DNA from: Hippopus hippopus
Taxonomy: Eukaryota > Mollusca > Bivalvia > Cardiida > Cardiidae
Length of the DNA: 64,000 nucleotides
NCBI GenBank assembly: GCA_946811185.2
Contig: OX328106.1
Location: 8,288,777 to 8,352,776, forward strand
Reading direction: 5' to 3'
Shown here: in pieces, positions 1 through 11,713 of the stretch
How positions within the stretch are numbered: position 1 is the first letter of the stretch
Layout: each line of letters opens with the position of its first letter
Notes under the pieces: model-generated
The model's input: only the letters and a program-made list of their open reading frames with translations
Told to the model about the DNA's origin: nothing
Database searches by the model: none
Position numbers and translations under genes: made by a program

Positions 1-264
1 GCCGTTCTCTGGCGAAAGGGGGCTTAATGCATCTCCGTGATGCATGATACCAATCAAGCCATGACACAATTATAGATCCATAATAGCTACTTTTTTTTTT
101 CAACAACCTATTTAATCTTGAGGTAGACTGGTCATAGGACATACAGAAAGTAGACTAATAGCGAAAAGTTTTGGCCCAGGTCAGCCTGTGCAGTCTGCGC
201 AGATTGACCTGGGTCGATAATTTTTGCAGATGCATTAAGCCCCCTTTTCACAGAGCATGGCCCA
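1..264. repeat. MITE-like family F1, copy 1
   Basis: This copy defines family F1, about 260 bp. The ends are inverted: it starts with CTCTGGCGAAAGGGGGCTTA and closes with the complement of GCTCTGTGAAAAGGGGG. An inner stem pairs CAGGTCAGCCTG with CAGATTGACCTGG. It contains no reading frame. Similar copies recur across the window, so it is a non-autonomous element. Confidence 0.8.
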
Positions 265-931
265 AATGTGTTAGTCTAATTAACACACTCACAATTTACT
301 CATTAATGTCTTTTTCTGAAAGGTTTTAACAAACGCTCGCCAGGAAAAATATCATTTTTACATTACATATACAAGCTAAAAGATTCAACTTAGTAAACTT
401 TTTACAAGACCAATTTGCTCCTTTTTCACCACAGACATGTACCAATCATTCACACGTTAATTTATGCGATAAAGGATATTTGCGTTAGTAGATTTACTGC
501 CTGTGTCATGTGAACGCAATTACTTTAAATTAGACATGATTTATTATTGTTTTCCTGCACAGTACAGGAAAGCTGAGGATCTGACCCACAAGTTCCGCAA
601 CCTCGTCATATATCGTTTGTGCAAGTAAACTATGTACAAACGTAGCTAATTATTACTGTTTATAATTTTGTCATACAAGATGTGGCCTATTTTTTTGGAC
701 ACAATGAGAAACCTACACTACTTTGAAGTATGCTCTATGGCTAGTTTGATTGTTCTAACCCTGTACCATGCAAATCCGAGTGTTTTCAACCCTAAAGAGG
801 AAGGCTTTGGAAAACATTGTGGAAAAAGGAGAGAATGCTGGTGACCAGCCTTTTCCCACAACGTTTTCTACCCTTTGAAAGACGGAGCATCCGTATTTTT
901 GTGTGAAGTATATTGTAAGTATATTTATTGC
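265..931. other. Intergenic DNA with one F3 hairpin
   Basis: I see no gene here. Around 780-878 is a hairpin repeat of family F3 (arms like AACATTGTGGAAAAAGGAGA). The rest is AT-rich DNA downstream of CTL-B1. Confidence 0.6.
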
Positions 932-1091
932 CTATGGACAAACAAGTATCAGAACGTAGTTACCGTCGTTCTCCTTCATACAGATATATCTTTCCGAATT
1001 ATTGCAGGACAAATCCCCGAAATGGCCAGCAGCATTCATATATCCACATCTCTCCTTGCCACCAAGGTTGTTAGGCTCCTGAGCCCATGTA
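932..1091 (-). CDS. CTL-B1 terminal exon (C-type lectin-like domain, C-terminal third)
   Basis: This is the last coding exon of a C-type lectin-like gene. It reads from an AG acceptor (1092-1093) through WAQEPNNLGG, a cysteine-rich stretch (ERCGYMNAAGHFGDLSC) and ERYICMKEND to a TAG stop. The EPN tripeptide is the calcium-site motif associated with mannose-type binding in this family, and the two cysteines are the expected C-terminal disulfide partners. The paralogous exon is at 47373-47541. The tail after KENDG differs between the two copies, so the exact stop is less certain than the domain. Confidence 0.75.
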
Positions 1092-1760
1092 CTGTAAACA
1101 AAATTTTACCACAAAAGTGACATAGTACATGACGATCATGAACCTTTAGTAATATGTTTCTGTTAATGCCTGTTGCCCGTAGGGTAGTATAAGTGCCTCC
1201 ATGGTGCCAATTACTTAACTCTGTCTGTAGTATAGGGGTCGCTTTTCAACCAAAGGTACCCGCGTGTTTCACTTTAGAACGCTAAATGAAAAGAACATTA
1301 TCACACACTGAAATTAGTTTAAAAAAGTTCCCTGAGGAAATAGCCTTTTGAAAACCTTGTGGGAAAAAGAGAAAATGCCTATAACCAGCATTTTTTCCTT
1401 TTCCCACAAGGTTTTCTACACATTTAGAGACAACTGTCTTCATTTCTTCAAATGCTTTCAAGTTGAACTGTCTAAAGTGTTGTTGTTTGGTAAAGTTTTA
1501 AACAAGTCGTAGAAAAATAACTAAACGTCTCGGGTCTCAAAGTCTCTGACAAGAAATCTCAAAACGTTGTAGCAAACGACCTAAACAAATCCTTGTTAGT
1601 TGTTGATAGTGAGCAAGAATTCGTATTTAATAGAGCAACACAAGTAAAACAAAATCTTTACTGAACTTTTTCTTTTCATTTTACGACAATATATTGGAAA
1701 TCGGTATGATGCAAATCGCGCACACCAGTCTGCAGAGGTTAATAGGTTAGCCATACTTAC
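1092..1760. other. CTL-B1 intron with F3 repeat
   Basis: Intron of CTL-B1. A hairpin-forming F3 copy lies at about 1330-1500; its arms match GAAAACCTTGTGGGAAAAAG and its complement. Nothing else is recognised. Confidence 0.55.
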
Positions 1761-1882
1761 GCATTTTGTAAAGGTGTTCCATCAAGCCATTTCCACTGAC
1801 CTTCACTCGATGAATCATTTAGTCCAATCCACCAGATTTCAGAGGTTAGCGTCAATTTTGGTATTTGTTGACGTATATAGTC
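1761..1882 (-). CDS. CTL-B1 middle exon (WIGL region of C-type lectin domain)
   Basis: This 122-nt exon is bounded by AG (minus strand) at 1883-1884 and GTAAGT just below 1761. It encodes IRQQIPKLTL followed by EIWWIGLND and QWKWLDG, the WIGL motif and the tryptophan-rich strand typical of the CTLD core. The paralogous exon at 48109-48230 has the same length and differs by a few residues. Exon length modulo 3 matches the other middle exons here. Confidence 0.85.
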
Positions 1883-2624
1883 CTGGAATTCATAGCAAAA
1901 CAAATGGTTGTTCTTGCCATTTTATCTTCTTATGATCGACTGACTGACAAATAATTAAATTCTCAAGTCTACATAACATAGGCATATTCTTACATTTCCC
2001 AAAAAGTACTTGAGAAGGGAAACCTTATCTGCAAGATGCAAAAACAAAATAAATTCTAGAGTATGTTGTATAGTCTAGTACATATCATATATCATCTCTA
2101 AAATTCGACAAAGTTTGCGTCGACTGTGACAGATTACAGAGTACAACAACAACAGTATCAATCATAGATGTATCACCATAATAACCGACGGAAGTAACAC
2201 CATAATAACTAACAGAAATATCACAAAAATACCCAACACGAAAGGCATGAAAAAGCCACATCCATATCATCCTGCCTCTAGCACTCAAATAAATGTTTTT
2301 CGTTAACATGCAACATCAATAGACACCAAAGATATCCTCAAATAAGTAGTTAAACTGAAGACAACAAAAACTACAACAATACCTAAAGCATTCACTCTTC
2401 CAAAATCACCTGTTACAAACAAAGGCTCTGGGTTAAAGTCCCGAGAAAAGTGGGAAAAAATTTAAACTACCCAAGTCAATTCGCCGGTATTGTTTATATT
2501 TACATTTCAAGGACGCAATCATCGACAACAATTGATAAAAGTTTTAGAACTTGCTTCACAATTCAAGCAAGATAAAATTTGATATAATAGAGCTGAACAG
2601 CAGAGAAAATAAATCAAGTCTTAC
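1883..2624. other. CTL-B1 intron
   Basis: Intron without coding signal. The 2040-2500 part is recognisably similar to 50030-50400 in the B2 copy, which supports a segmental duplication. The site matching the mariner insertion in B2 is empty here, around 2015-2030. Confidence 0.6.
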
Positions 2625-2815
2625 CAACTCATCCTGCGTCTCTAGTTGAAGTAGATGTGTTTGAACGTTACTTATCCCTGTGAATTCACTTGAAGCGTTC
2701 ACACATTTCTCACGTGCTTTGTTCCAAGTTAACATACTGAATGGATCTCTCAACCCAGACGGGAATAAGTAGCAGCCATTTTTGTAACTGGTCCAGCTCT
2801 CTGCACATGCCTTTC
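2625..2815 (-). CDS. CTL-B1 first CTLD exon
   Basis: This 191-nt exon has an AG acceptor at 2816-2817 and a GTAAGA donor below 2625. It encodes the start of a C-type lectin domain: CAESWTSYKNGCYLF, then WNKAREKCVN and LLQLETQDEL. The first cysteines and the CYLF strand are family hallmarks. No signal-peptide exon for B1 was found between this exon and CTL-A1. Either that exon is unrecognised or B1 is a second domain of the upstream gene. The paralogue at 50666-50856 is nearly identical. Confidence 0.85.
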
Positions 2816-4039
2816 CTATATCACAACACAAAAGAAGTACATCAAAAAAGAACTGTCGCCACGTTTATGACATTACTTACTGCAAAGGACTTTTTGCGTC
2901 TGGCAAAAGATCACTTTTGAATGGGGAGAGAGATCGTTACGAAAACGTCTTTTGCAAGAATTCTTCAGCATTTTTTACTTCATTAACCTCACACGATGTT
3001 GATCGTCCACATTGTTTCCTTTTCTCGTAATGTTTCTTTTTCTTTAAAGGACTAATTTCATCATGTGACTCACACTAAATTTGTCATTTGCAAATATTGT
3101 CAATGTTTTCTCTGAGCGAGTCTAAAATTTTGTTGTCTGGTAAAAAAAAAACTCTACATATCTTAGTTGCTTAGAATTTTAGATGATGAAAAAAGAGAGA
3201 AAGTAGTAAAAGTGTATGACAAAGATATTCGCACATCAAATCATTAAGAAATTATAATGAAACACCTGTGCAAGTCGAAAATTAGATAATGAAATGTACA
3301 TCGATCATTATATGGGAAACAGTAATCTAAAAGCTATTACTAAAGGCGTTCAATGTATTTTGTGCGGTGCAAATTCTACATTGACGAGGCAGAATTTCTA
3401 AATATTTTTCCATGGAATGTTCAGATATGAAGGTTACATATGTTGTAAGGATGGTCGACTGGGATACATTGTTTAAAAATGCCAAAGAGTCTTTGTTTAA
3501 AAATTAAATGGAATGTTTTCAAATGTACTTGGTAAGAATTAGCCCATACATTTTCAAAACCGTTTTCAAATAGGAGATATTTGATCTTACTACACCAATT
3601 ATCATGTCCATTTTTTCTGTCCTCGACTTGGGTAGCATACAATGTTTTAATCAGAACATTTTTTTTTTAATTTAAAATCTTAATCCAGAATTTAATCATT
3701 CGTGAATGCTCTGTTATGTACAGTGGATAGCGCCCAAGTTCTCTATAAACAGCATTGTTATTTGCAGTATTTTTACACCAAATAACCTCTTTCAAAAATA
3801 GTATGGATCCGTTCAATTTCATTAGATTTAGAATAACCCCATATTTCCCCAGAAAATCTTAAAACCTACGAATGCGTCAAATAACTGACAACTTGTTTTT
3901 CGGTGAAAATTAAATTCCTTCAGATTCCTTTTAACTTTTTTATGGCTAATGATACACATATTGGTAACAAACGATAGACGAATAACTGCACACCGTGGTA
4001 TAAGAATAGCAAAATAAATCCATAAGTAATAAACTGAAA
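2816..4039. other. Stretch between CTL-B1 and CTL-A1
   Basis: No exon or repeat boundary could be supported here. The DNA is AT-rich. If CTL-B1 has its own promoter and signal exon they should lie here, but I could not see them. Confidence 0.5.
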
Positions 4040-4262
4040 TATTGTTCGAGCCATTCTATGTGAACAAGGGGCTTAATGCATCCAAACAGGCTGACCTGGG
4101 TCGAAACCTTTTGCCGTTGGTCAATTTTCTTCATGTCCGAGGACCATACTACCTCTTTATTAGGCCAGTTGTCAGACAAAATAGATTTTGGTTCCATAAT
4201 TATATGTTGACCTGCTTGGTATTATGTATCGCCCCCTTTTACGTGAATCCCCTTTTGACATA
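4040..4262. repeat. MITE-like family F1, copy 2 (internally deleted)
   Basis: F1 copy in reverse order: it begins with GTGAACAAGGGGCTTAATGC and has lost one arm of the inner palindrome. It ends at CCCCTTTTGACATAG, about 18 bp from the CTL-A1 stop. Confidence 0.7.
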
Positions 4263-4279
4263 GTATAAGGATCAAGGTT

Positions 4280-4415
4280 TCAACCTGGAGTGTTTGTATA
4301 TTCACATATATATCTATGTCTGTCCCAACATCGCTCGTCGCTCAGACTGCCCTGGAAGTTCAAGGCCGCACAGTTCTGTCTGTGGTTAGCCTCATCGGGC
4401 TCTTTTATCCATTGT
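4280..4415 (-). CDS. CTL-A1 terminal exon
   Basis: Last exon of CTL-A1, 136 nt. After the AG acceptor (4416-4417) it encodes WIKEPDEANHRQNC, a short loop and ERCWDRHRYICEY, then a TGA stop. An EPD replaces the EPN of the B genes, so ligand preference may differ. The bases just before the stop (CCAG/GTTGAA) would also give an exon of 131 nt, in phase with internal CTLD exons, so read-on splicing into CTL-B1 cannot be excluded. The paralogue at 53048-53183 has the same length. Confidence 0.8.
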
Positions 4416-4499
4416 CTACAATGACACATAATTACAGTGTATTAATCGAGTAATACAAAGCCACATATTTATTTATCATTAGTACTCTTTATAAATCCC

Positions 4500-4645
4500 T
4501 CATATTAAAACTGGAAACCACAACAGCGATTGCTTTGAGGCCTCCAAAACATTTTCTATCCGTCGTAATCTGTGCAATTTGCAACCGTCAGGGGCAATAT
4601 TTTGCATGAAGATATAAGAATGATTATTGTTTCATAAAATAGGAT
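4500..4645. repeat. Dispersed repeat F8 (inverted relative to two other copies)
   Basis: The sequence is the reverse complement of segments near 53745-53890 and 56150-56260 (shared blocks such as GCGATTGCTTTGAGGCCTCC). All copies lie near CTL-A exons, so this may be part of a mobile element or of the duplicated block. Confidence 0.55.
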
Positions 4646-5095
4646 AAAATGGGTTTAAAAAAACTGACTGAAAACATGCAGAAAACGGGCAAAGATGTAT
4701 TTTAGCAGACTTTTAGAACTATTCAACATTTAGGGGTTTAACTTATCACCGCCAACTGAATAGATTCCGCTCTTCTCTTAGAGTATATTTACAAGTATGT
4801 CGCGTTTGGAGCTGACTATGGTCAAAGATTAGCATCAGGTAGGGACGATGTAAATCAAAGATCAGACTGCACGTTTTGTACAGTCTGATCTTGATCTACG
4901 CCATCCGCAAAAAGCTGTCCAAGGCGACATAGGCAATAAAAGAATTACACCTTAGACGGGTGATCAACAGAGCTTAATATTCTAGCCATTAGATAAGATC
5001 AATTTTTTTTTTTATCTTATCCGAAAATCTAATAAGATTAGTCTGACGAACAAAGTCCGTAACAAAGAAACAAATGAACAAATGCATAGCAGAAA
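4646..5095. other. CTL-A1 intron with F4 fragment
   Basis: Intronic DNA. At 4855-4925 lies a decayed F4 palindrome (GATCAGACTGCACGTTTTGT followed by its complement). No coding potential is seen. Confidence 0.5.
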
Positions 5096-5345
5096 TACAG
5101 GGACCGGGCAGGATTCGAATCTAGAACGCCCGGACGAAAGGCCAACACCATAACCACTGAGCGAAAGAGATTCTCTTTAGCTCAGTACCTTACAGCTGCG
5201 TTAGGGAGAATTCTCTTTAACTCAGTGGTTATGGTGTTGGTCTTTTAAACCTCGAAAAACGAGGATATTTGTCCGCACGGGTCCGAATCCCGCCAGGTGA
5301 GGTTTGTATTTGAGCTATGCATTTGTTGCGAACTTTCATGTTCGA
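5096..5345. repeat. Two tRNA-derived SINE copies, head to head
   Basis: 5096-5180 holds a SINE on the minus strand and 5181-5345 a related copy on the plus strand. Each has an A-box-like TTAACTCAGTGGTTATGG or its complement and a B box of the type GGTCCGAATCCCGCC. A third copy is at 51712-51855. The heads face each other, which gives a long imperfect palindrome. Confidence 0.65.
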
Positions 5346-5397
5346 AAGATTAGATATCAGGTAGGTTTAAACCTATACAACACAATACTGAGTTATA

Positions 5398-5560
5398 ACG
5401 ACCCTGAAGAAGAATGCTATTTAAAACATTGTGGATAACAAGCATTTTCTCCTTTTCCAACAACGTTTTCTATCCACTCAGAGACAAATTTTATCATTTC
5501 AGTCACATTCAGTCTTGTCGTTTGCAAATGCATTTAATTTGGACGTGTCCAGAGTTAACA
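5398..5560. repeat. Hairpin MITE family F3
   Basis: F3 copy: a left arm ending in AAACATTGTGG, a right arm CCAACAACGTTTTC, and a flank of the type found next to F3 cores (CATTCAGTCTTGTCGTTTGC). Non-coding. Confidence 0.6.
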
Positions 5561-6645
5561 CCAGACACTTCCTGAACATTTTCATGTTTATCTGCACTTG
5601 TTCCGAAAAAGTGCCTGAATTTTTTCTGAATGCGCTAATGGTTCAACCCAGGGAATCATTAGAGATTGTGGTATAGGAATAGACCGCCGGTACCTCACAC
5701 TAGAGGTTCAGTGTTCGTATAAAGCTATGACCTGGCCTTAATTGTATTCTCCGTGAAGCCGTTTGCTATAGTGCTGAAAGCTTCATCAGACAGACAGACA
5801 AATACTTTTATTCTCAGATCTATAGCATAGATACATGAGAAAACAATAAATCAATCATTAATATTGATTATTTTGTCACGTGACAATGGATAGTTTCAGG
5901 ATACTTAGGAAGGCACATTCATTTGAACGTGAATGATAGGTAAGGGCAACACAAATCCTCAAAATATGCCGAGTGGTGTTGGCCCTCATCAGTATCATTT
6001 ATGAGTACCATTCTCCTATAGAACAGGACTCAACACGCATAGTACCCTTTACCTGACAAACCCGAATTTTAACGACCTTGTGCAAGAATACTTTTGAAAA
6101 CATTGTGGGAAAAGGGGAAAATGCTGGTAGCATTTTCTCCTTTTCCCACAATGTTTACTATCCTTTCAATTCAACTTGACCCATTTGAACTTGCTTCCAG
6201 TTTAGTTTAAACTTATTCAGCTTTATATCGATTGTGAATCAAGTTCTCACAACTTATATTAATAGCTCTCCTGATGATTACTTCCTGGAAACCTTAACAA
6301 AAACTCATGCCGTTGTGTCGGTGGCTCCATTAGGTTGATCCCGCTCATTGCTTTCAGCTTGAACAAGTCTGAAATTTCGTCGTTGCGTAAAGAGTTATTA
6401 TTTAACTTCTATGCCAATAACAATGGTGACGGGCCGGCCGTCATGCTTGTGCAAAAGATGTAGGCCTTCTTCATGAAAGGAATAAAGCTGCAAATATAAT
6501 CGGTCTGACACACTGGGTATTTGTGTAAATTGAGTGACATAGGTGACAAAAAGATTTAATTTTAGGAACTTGATGATGATACCCAAGTTACGTTCGACGT
6601 CCTATAATGGACGACGCATGCCAGACTTTCTATTTTAAGTGAGCT
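5561..6645. other. CTL-A1 intron; F3 hairpin at 6060-6200
   Basis: Intronic DNA. A further F3 copy (6045-6200) has a near-perfect stem around GGGAAAAGGGGAAAATGCTG. Small reading frames here lack family similarity and exon borders. Confidence 0.5.
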
Positions 6646-6868
6646 TAATTCTTTACAAACGACAATATTTTACACTTAACCAAATTAAAAGCTTTTGCAG
6701 ACGACAAATTAAGGGTTATTCAAATGATTGGATTCTTCTCTGAAAGGGTAAAAACATTATGAGAATAGGAGAAAATGCTGGTTACCAGCATCTTCTCTTT
6801 TTTCTACAATGTTTTCAAAACCCTTCTCCTTCAGGGCCGTTAAAACCCAGGATTGTTTAGTGATATGC
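6646..6868. repeat. Hairpin MITE family F3, nearly complete
   Basis: Starts AATTCTTTACAAACGACAA and ends GGGCCGTTAAAACCCAGGAT. A central stem surrounds the GCTGGTTACCAGC dyad. The copy lies 28 bp from the donor of the adjacent CTL-A1 exon. Confidence 0.65.
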
Positions 6869-6896
6869 TAAAAGAGAAAGCATTTCGCAATCTTAC

Positions 6897-7027
6897 ATGA
6901 CACTAAGATCCACAGAGGAAGATTGTAACCTGCTTCCCCATCTCCACTCGCTTGTAGTTTTACGGTCGTTTAGACCTGTCCACCATCGGGTACCAGTCGT
7001 CCCATTTAGTAGCGAAACCAGTTCCGC
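6897..7027 (-). CDS. CTL-A1 middle exon (WTGL region)
   Basis: 131-nt exon with an AG acceptor at 7028-7029 and a GTAAGA donor below 6897. It encodes AELVSLLNG, TRWWTGLNDRKTTSEWRWG and VDLSVM. WWTGLND matches the CTLD WIGL motif and WRWG the following strand. The paralogous exon 54981-55111 has exactly the same length. Confidence 0.85.
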
Positions 7028-7130
7028 CTAAAAGAGAATTAGTAATGGGTGTTATCGAGGTCGTCTGCTCTGCTTAAAGTTGTTAATAGAGGAAATAAAT
7101 CAATCCTTCGCCTACCAATCTCGTTTTCTT

Positions 7131-8042
7131 TTTTTAAACAAGAGGGCCATTGACTGTAAAGCACTCACCTGAGTAAAGTTATCTAGGGTTGATAAAGCTA
7201 GAGAGATCCTGATTTTAAAGATGTAAAACACATGACTGTAAGTGACCTACCTTTTGACCGAATTTACCTATTTCTAAATTGTCAAAAATATTATCAAGAC
7301 AAACATTCTGACAATATTTTATGAGTATTAGACTGGAAATGTGGTCTCTAGACTTCAGACAAGGTTTTCTCAGATTGGCCCCATTACCTACTTTTTGATC
7401 TGTTTTAACTCAATTTCAAACTTGTCTGATATCATTAAGACAACCTTTCTGATCAACTTTCAAGAATATCAGGCTGAAAATGTAGCCTCTACGGTGCTCA
7501 TAAGTTAGTTCAAAGATTCAGCCCAGTGACCTACTTTTGGACCCCACGTGACCCAATATCAAACCTGTCTGAGATATTATCAAGAGAACTACACCGACAT
7601 AGTTTCATGAGTATTTGCCAGAAAATGTGGCCTCTACGGTGCACACAAGGTTTTTCTAGGATTTTGCCAAGAGACCTACTCTTTGATCTTACATGACCAA
7701 ATTTCAAACTTGTACGAGATATCATCAAGGCAAACATTCTGACTAAGTTTCAAGAGTACCAGACTGAAAATGTAGCTTCTACAATGCACACAAGGTTTAT
7801 AAAAGATTTTGCCCAATGACCTACTTTTTGACCCGACACGATTCAATTTTAAATTCGTCCGAGACTTTATCAAGACAAATATTCTAACCAGGTTTCATGA
7901 GTGTTATGAATGTAGCCCCTAGAGTGAACACAAGGTAAAGGTGTACAACCGCACAATGCACGACGCTTGAAAGGCAACAGACGCCGGACACAGCACGATC
8001 ACAAAAGCTCACCTTGAGCACTTCTTGCTCAGATGAACTAAA
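7131..8042. repeat. Modular tandem element with units of about 147 bp
   Basis: It opens with AAGAGGGCCATTGACTG and closes with CTTGAGCACTTCTTGCTCAG. Between these are about five diverged units, each containing GACCTACTTTTTGAC, TATCATCAAGACAAACATTC, CATGAGTAT and GTGCACACAAGG. Repeats of this form are abundant in bivalve genomes. Open frames inside it follow the unit length and are not genes. Confidence 0.7.
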
Positions 8043-8559
8043 TACAAAATGTTTACAAGCCCTTTAAACCTCATTTGATTAAAACTCTTTCGATTTAATC
8101 TAAAAATTTGGCACCTGGAAACGAATACATGAATCCCAGTAATGCATAGGATTACATATCAGACTGCATTAAACTTAAATTCTTATCATGAATATACTCT
8201 GTATGATACTGCGTCAGATGCTCGACAAAAAACGCACCAAGACTGCAAGATGGCGTCGAAAAATGTCAGCTAAAGCAGTTATTTATAACTTATCACCAAA
8301 CGACAAAATTTAAGACTTGTCCAAATTCAAAGCATCTGGAAAGGACAAACGTATATTGCTCAAAGGGTGAGATTTGTCTTTGTTGGATAGAAAACATTGT
8401 GGGAAAACGAGAAAATGCTGTTTAGCCAAATGAAGCATCTAACATTTCAATAGACCACTTCAAACAAATTTTACATCTACTGTATATCCGAATTGAAAAA
8501 GCTAATATCTATATTCGAAAAAAAAAAAAACTTTACTTCGGATATCGATAAAGTATATT
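8043..8559. other. CTL-A1 intron, half F3 copy
   Basis: No gene seen. The 8290-8420 stretch is half of an F3 element (flank plus one arm). It is followed by alternating A/T runs. Confidence 0.5.
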
Positions 8560-9340
8560 TATTTCATGCTTTTCGAGAAATAACGGTGAAATATTGTTCG
8601 ATATTTCATGGGTTCCACCAGTGAAAAATACCGATTTTATTTTCTAAAAGTCTAGTTCCCGCGCACCTAGGTAAACATCGCGTACCATTCAACCAGATAG
8701 AAATACGACGTTCTCGCGCTTTACGTAATATTGTAATGCGTTGTTATGCGGAGGGGGAATGCCACGGGAAATTACAAAAATAACTGTACTGGATCTTAAT
8801 ATAAGTCTCCCCAAAAAAGGGGATAGAAGCAGTAAATAAATAGAATATTTTTTTTTTTTTTTTTTTTGTGAAAGATCGAAATTTATTACATCGAGTGAAC
8901 ATCATCAGTAATATTTTCACGAGTGGCGCAGCCACGAGTGAAAATATTACCGTTGATGTTCACTCGATGTAATAAACTTCGATCTTTCACTCAAGAGAAA
9001 AATACATATGACGTAGTTTACCATACCTTTCTCGCGCTTTACGTAATATTGTAATGTGTTGGTGGTACGCCATGGGAAATTACAGAAAACAACTGCACTA
9101 TATTTTCATGTAAGTCCCCCAAAAAAAGGGGTTAGAAGCATGAAATAAAAAGATTTTTTTTCTTTGTTGAAAATCGAAATTTATTTCATCGTGTGAACAT
9201 CATCGGTAATATTTTCACGAGTGGCTCGTGAAATATTATCGATGATGTTCACCTGATGAAATTAATTTCAACAGCCACTCACGAAAATATTACCGATGGT
9301 GTTGACTCGATGAAATAAATTTCGATCTTTCACCGAAAAC
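8560..9340. repeat. Tandemly duplicated palindromic element
   Basis: Two units of about 320 bp, each with CGCGCTTTACGTAATATTG, a poly-T tract and a long palindrome around the dyads at about 8925 and 9230. The arms contain GAAATTTATTACATCGAGTG and TAATATTTTCACGAGTGG. The stems exceed 50 bp and could extrude as cruciforms. Confidence 0.7.
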
Positions 9341-9344
9341 ACAA

Positions 9345-9515
9345 ATATCTTTTTATATCTTTACTCGAACATTGACAAAGTTTGTATCTATATCCGAACA
9401 TAAACAAAGTTTATATTTATATATGAACAAAAACAAAGTTTATATCTATATCCGAACTTAAATAAAGTTTAAATCTGTATCCGAGCAAAAACAAAGTTTA
9501 TATCCGAACACTGCA
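9345..9515. repeat. Short tandem repeat, period about 30 bp
   Basis: About six diverged copies of a unit like TATATCCGAACATAAACAAAG, next to the palindromic duplication. Confidence 0.7.
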
Positions 9516-9812
9516 AAACTTCAAACCGGTTGATTCTATTCTCTCCCTTTCCAACAGTGTTTTCAAAAGACTACATCTTCATTGTCGTAAAACACACAAG
9601 ATGTTTCCTGTCTTTACCACAAGACAAAAATGAAGACTTGTCCAAATTGAAAACATTTGCAAACGAAAACTTTAATGTAGCTAAAATCATGGAATTTGTC
9701 GTTGGTAAGGTAGAAAACATTGTTCGAAAAAGGAGAAAATGCTGATTATCAGGGTCATGCAGCGATTTTGTGAGAAACCATCGTAGCACAACAAAAATTA
9801 TTATTTACTCAC

Positions 9813-9979
9813 CAGTGTTCGGTTGTCATAGAATTGGACTAGCTGCGCGTTGTAACGATAACACACTTTTCTAGCTCTCTTCCAGGGCATTTTGACCTGA
9901 CTAACATAGTAACAATAGGTCTGACCAACCACTTGGAAATTGTCACCACAGTAAGAATTGTAGGCACTGTCAGTCTCGT
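9813..9979 (-). CDS. CTL-A1 first CTLD exon
   Basis: 167-nt exon with an AG acceptor at 9980-9981 and a GTGAGT donor below 9813. It encodes YCGDNFQVVGQTYCYYVSQ, then WKRARKVCYRYNAQLV and a short tail. The paired cysteines, the aromatic strand and the RARKVC helix are the N-terminal half of a CTLD. The CTL-C exon 25175-25341 has the same length, and the A2 counterpart is 57851-58014. Confidence 0.85.
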
Positions 9980-10039
9980 CTATAAAACAAATTAAGATTT
10001 GTGACATTTTAGACATGTATAAATAAAAGTAAACAATCA

Positions 10040-10262
10040 GGCCTCGGTTTCACAAACAAACTTTTACTTAAAAGTCTCTTGTTTTGCTGAACTGAGTCTG
10101 AAATCTTGTGTCATTTTAGGATTTGAAATGTTTTTAAAGTCTGTTATGTTAATATTAGTGAAATGCGTCTGAAATAATGAACTCAAGTTGGAAAATGAGT
10201 CTGTTAGCAGACTTGAGCAAAATTAGAGACTTAAGTTTTTTTGTGAAACCGGGCCCAGGTTT
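10040..10262. repeat. MITE with GGTTTCACAAA terminal inverted repeats
   Basis: It begins AGGCCTCGGTTTCACAAAC and ends with the complement of CCTGGGCCCGGTTTCACAAA. The inner part is AT-rich and non-coding. It lies in CTL-A1 intron 1. Confidence 0.65.
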
Positions 10263-11713
10263 TCTTTTGCCGAAACTCCCATGTTTTTACGAATCCCTAG
10301 AAGATGATCATTAACGACGTATATGACAAATGTTCGTGCGCATCCTACTACGCATGTATTTTTGTCGTGGATACTGAATCAAAAGTGCACCTATGTATTT
10401 TTTGTACATAATGGTAATACTACTGGTACACAGAAACAAGTAGCACTTTCTTCGGGTAGTACTGGTGAAGAGAAAAAAATGAATCTTTGAACTGTCACCG
10501 TGAAATAATTAAAATGCTGCTGAAACGGCGTTACACACCAAGCAAGGAAACAAAGGCAGGAAATTTAAAGCTGTGGAAGTATAGCTGTTTCCAATTCGAA
10601 AATTATTGTTGGAAAAGGAGAAATCGCTCCTATTGAGCAATTTCTCCTTTTCCCACTATGTCTGCTGAGCTTTTATCCAATTTTTACCTTGAAAAAATAA
10701 CTTCTACAGTGACCTTCAACCTTGTTTACTGACAAAATAAGCACGGATAGGTGCCATTTTTTATTTTTTCTTATTGTTTAGAATTATAAACACTCTAAAG
10801 TGTGGAAATTTTAAGAAAAATCTGTCCGTTAGAAAGTATGTATTTATTTAAGATTAACCCTTCATTCGGTGAAATTATCTCCCTTTTTAACTCAATAGTC
10901 TATATATAACATGCATATTTGTACATTTACCATGCTCAGAACCAGGCTTTTATACATTTTTTGAGCAAAAATATATGAATTTTCATTAAAATGATTTATA
11001 TTTGTATATTTTTCCTGTTAATTTTTCCTGTTAATTTCCTGTTTAACTAACTAATAATAAAGAAAGCACGCTTTAAATCCAATATCAGCTGAATTTTGGA
11101 ACTGTATATACCTTTTTAGAGGCAAATTTCCTAGAAACGAGCACGGTGACCCACATATTTTTTACTGTAATCTCCTAGAGACATTATGAGCTTTGTATGT
11201 GCAAAGTTTTAAAAAAATCTGTCCGTTAGAAAAATTTGTCATATACATCCTTTACACGCATTTCTTCCAATTCCCGATTCCCAAAATGTTTTCCAACCTA
11301 TCAAAGACGTCCCCGTCATTTTAGTCATATTTCATTTGTCGTCTGCAAATGCTTTGAATATGTACAAATCTAAACTGTTGTCGTCTGGTGGATTGTTCAG
11401 ATAAGCTTTTGGTCTAGAATTGGTCATACTGTCTGCATGCCACAGATGAATATAGTTTTGAACAAGTTAATCCGTTTAAACCTGATTAACACCTTTTTTT
11501 GTTCAAATGCAATAAAGATAATGGTTGTATTGTCTAATTTGTGGAAAAAGAGCATATCGTTTGAAGTAAGTTTCACAAGAATAGATTAAGATTCATTAGA
11601 ATAGCAAATTGAACAAACGCCGAAAATGCATGGACAGGTTCAGTCTATCATTCTTCTAATGTTCTGTTTTGATTACTCCCAGTAACAGTAAGGATATCAA
11701 GTTAAGGACTTAC
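10263..11713. other. CTL-A1 intron 1
   Basis: No exon was recognised. F3 cores lie at 10605-10665 and 11265-11395. A run repeating ATTTTTCCTGTTA occurs near 11010-11040. Confidence 0.5.

Noticed and set aside
7131..8042. Coding frames at 7531-7873
   Set aside because: They follow the 147-bp repeat unit and encode no known fold.
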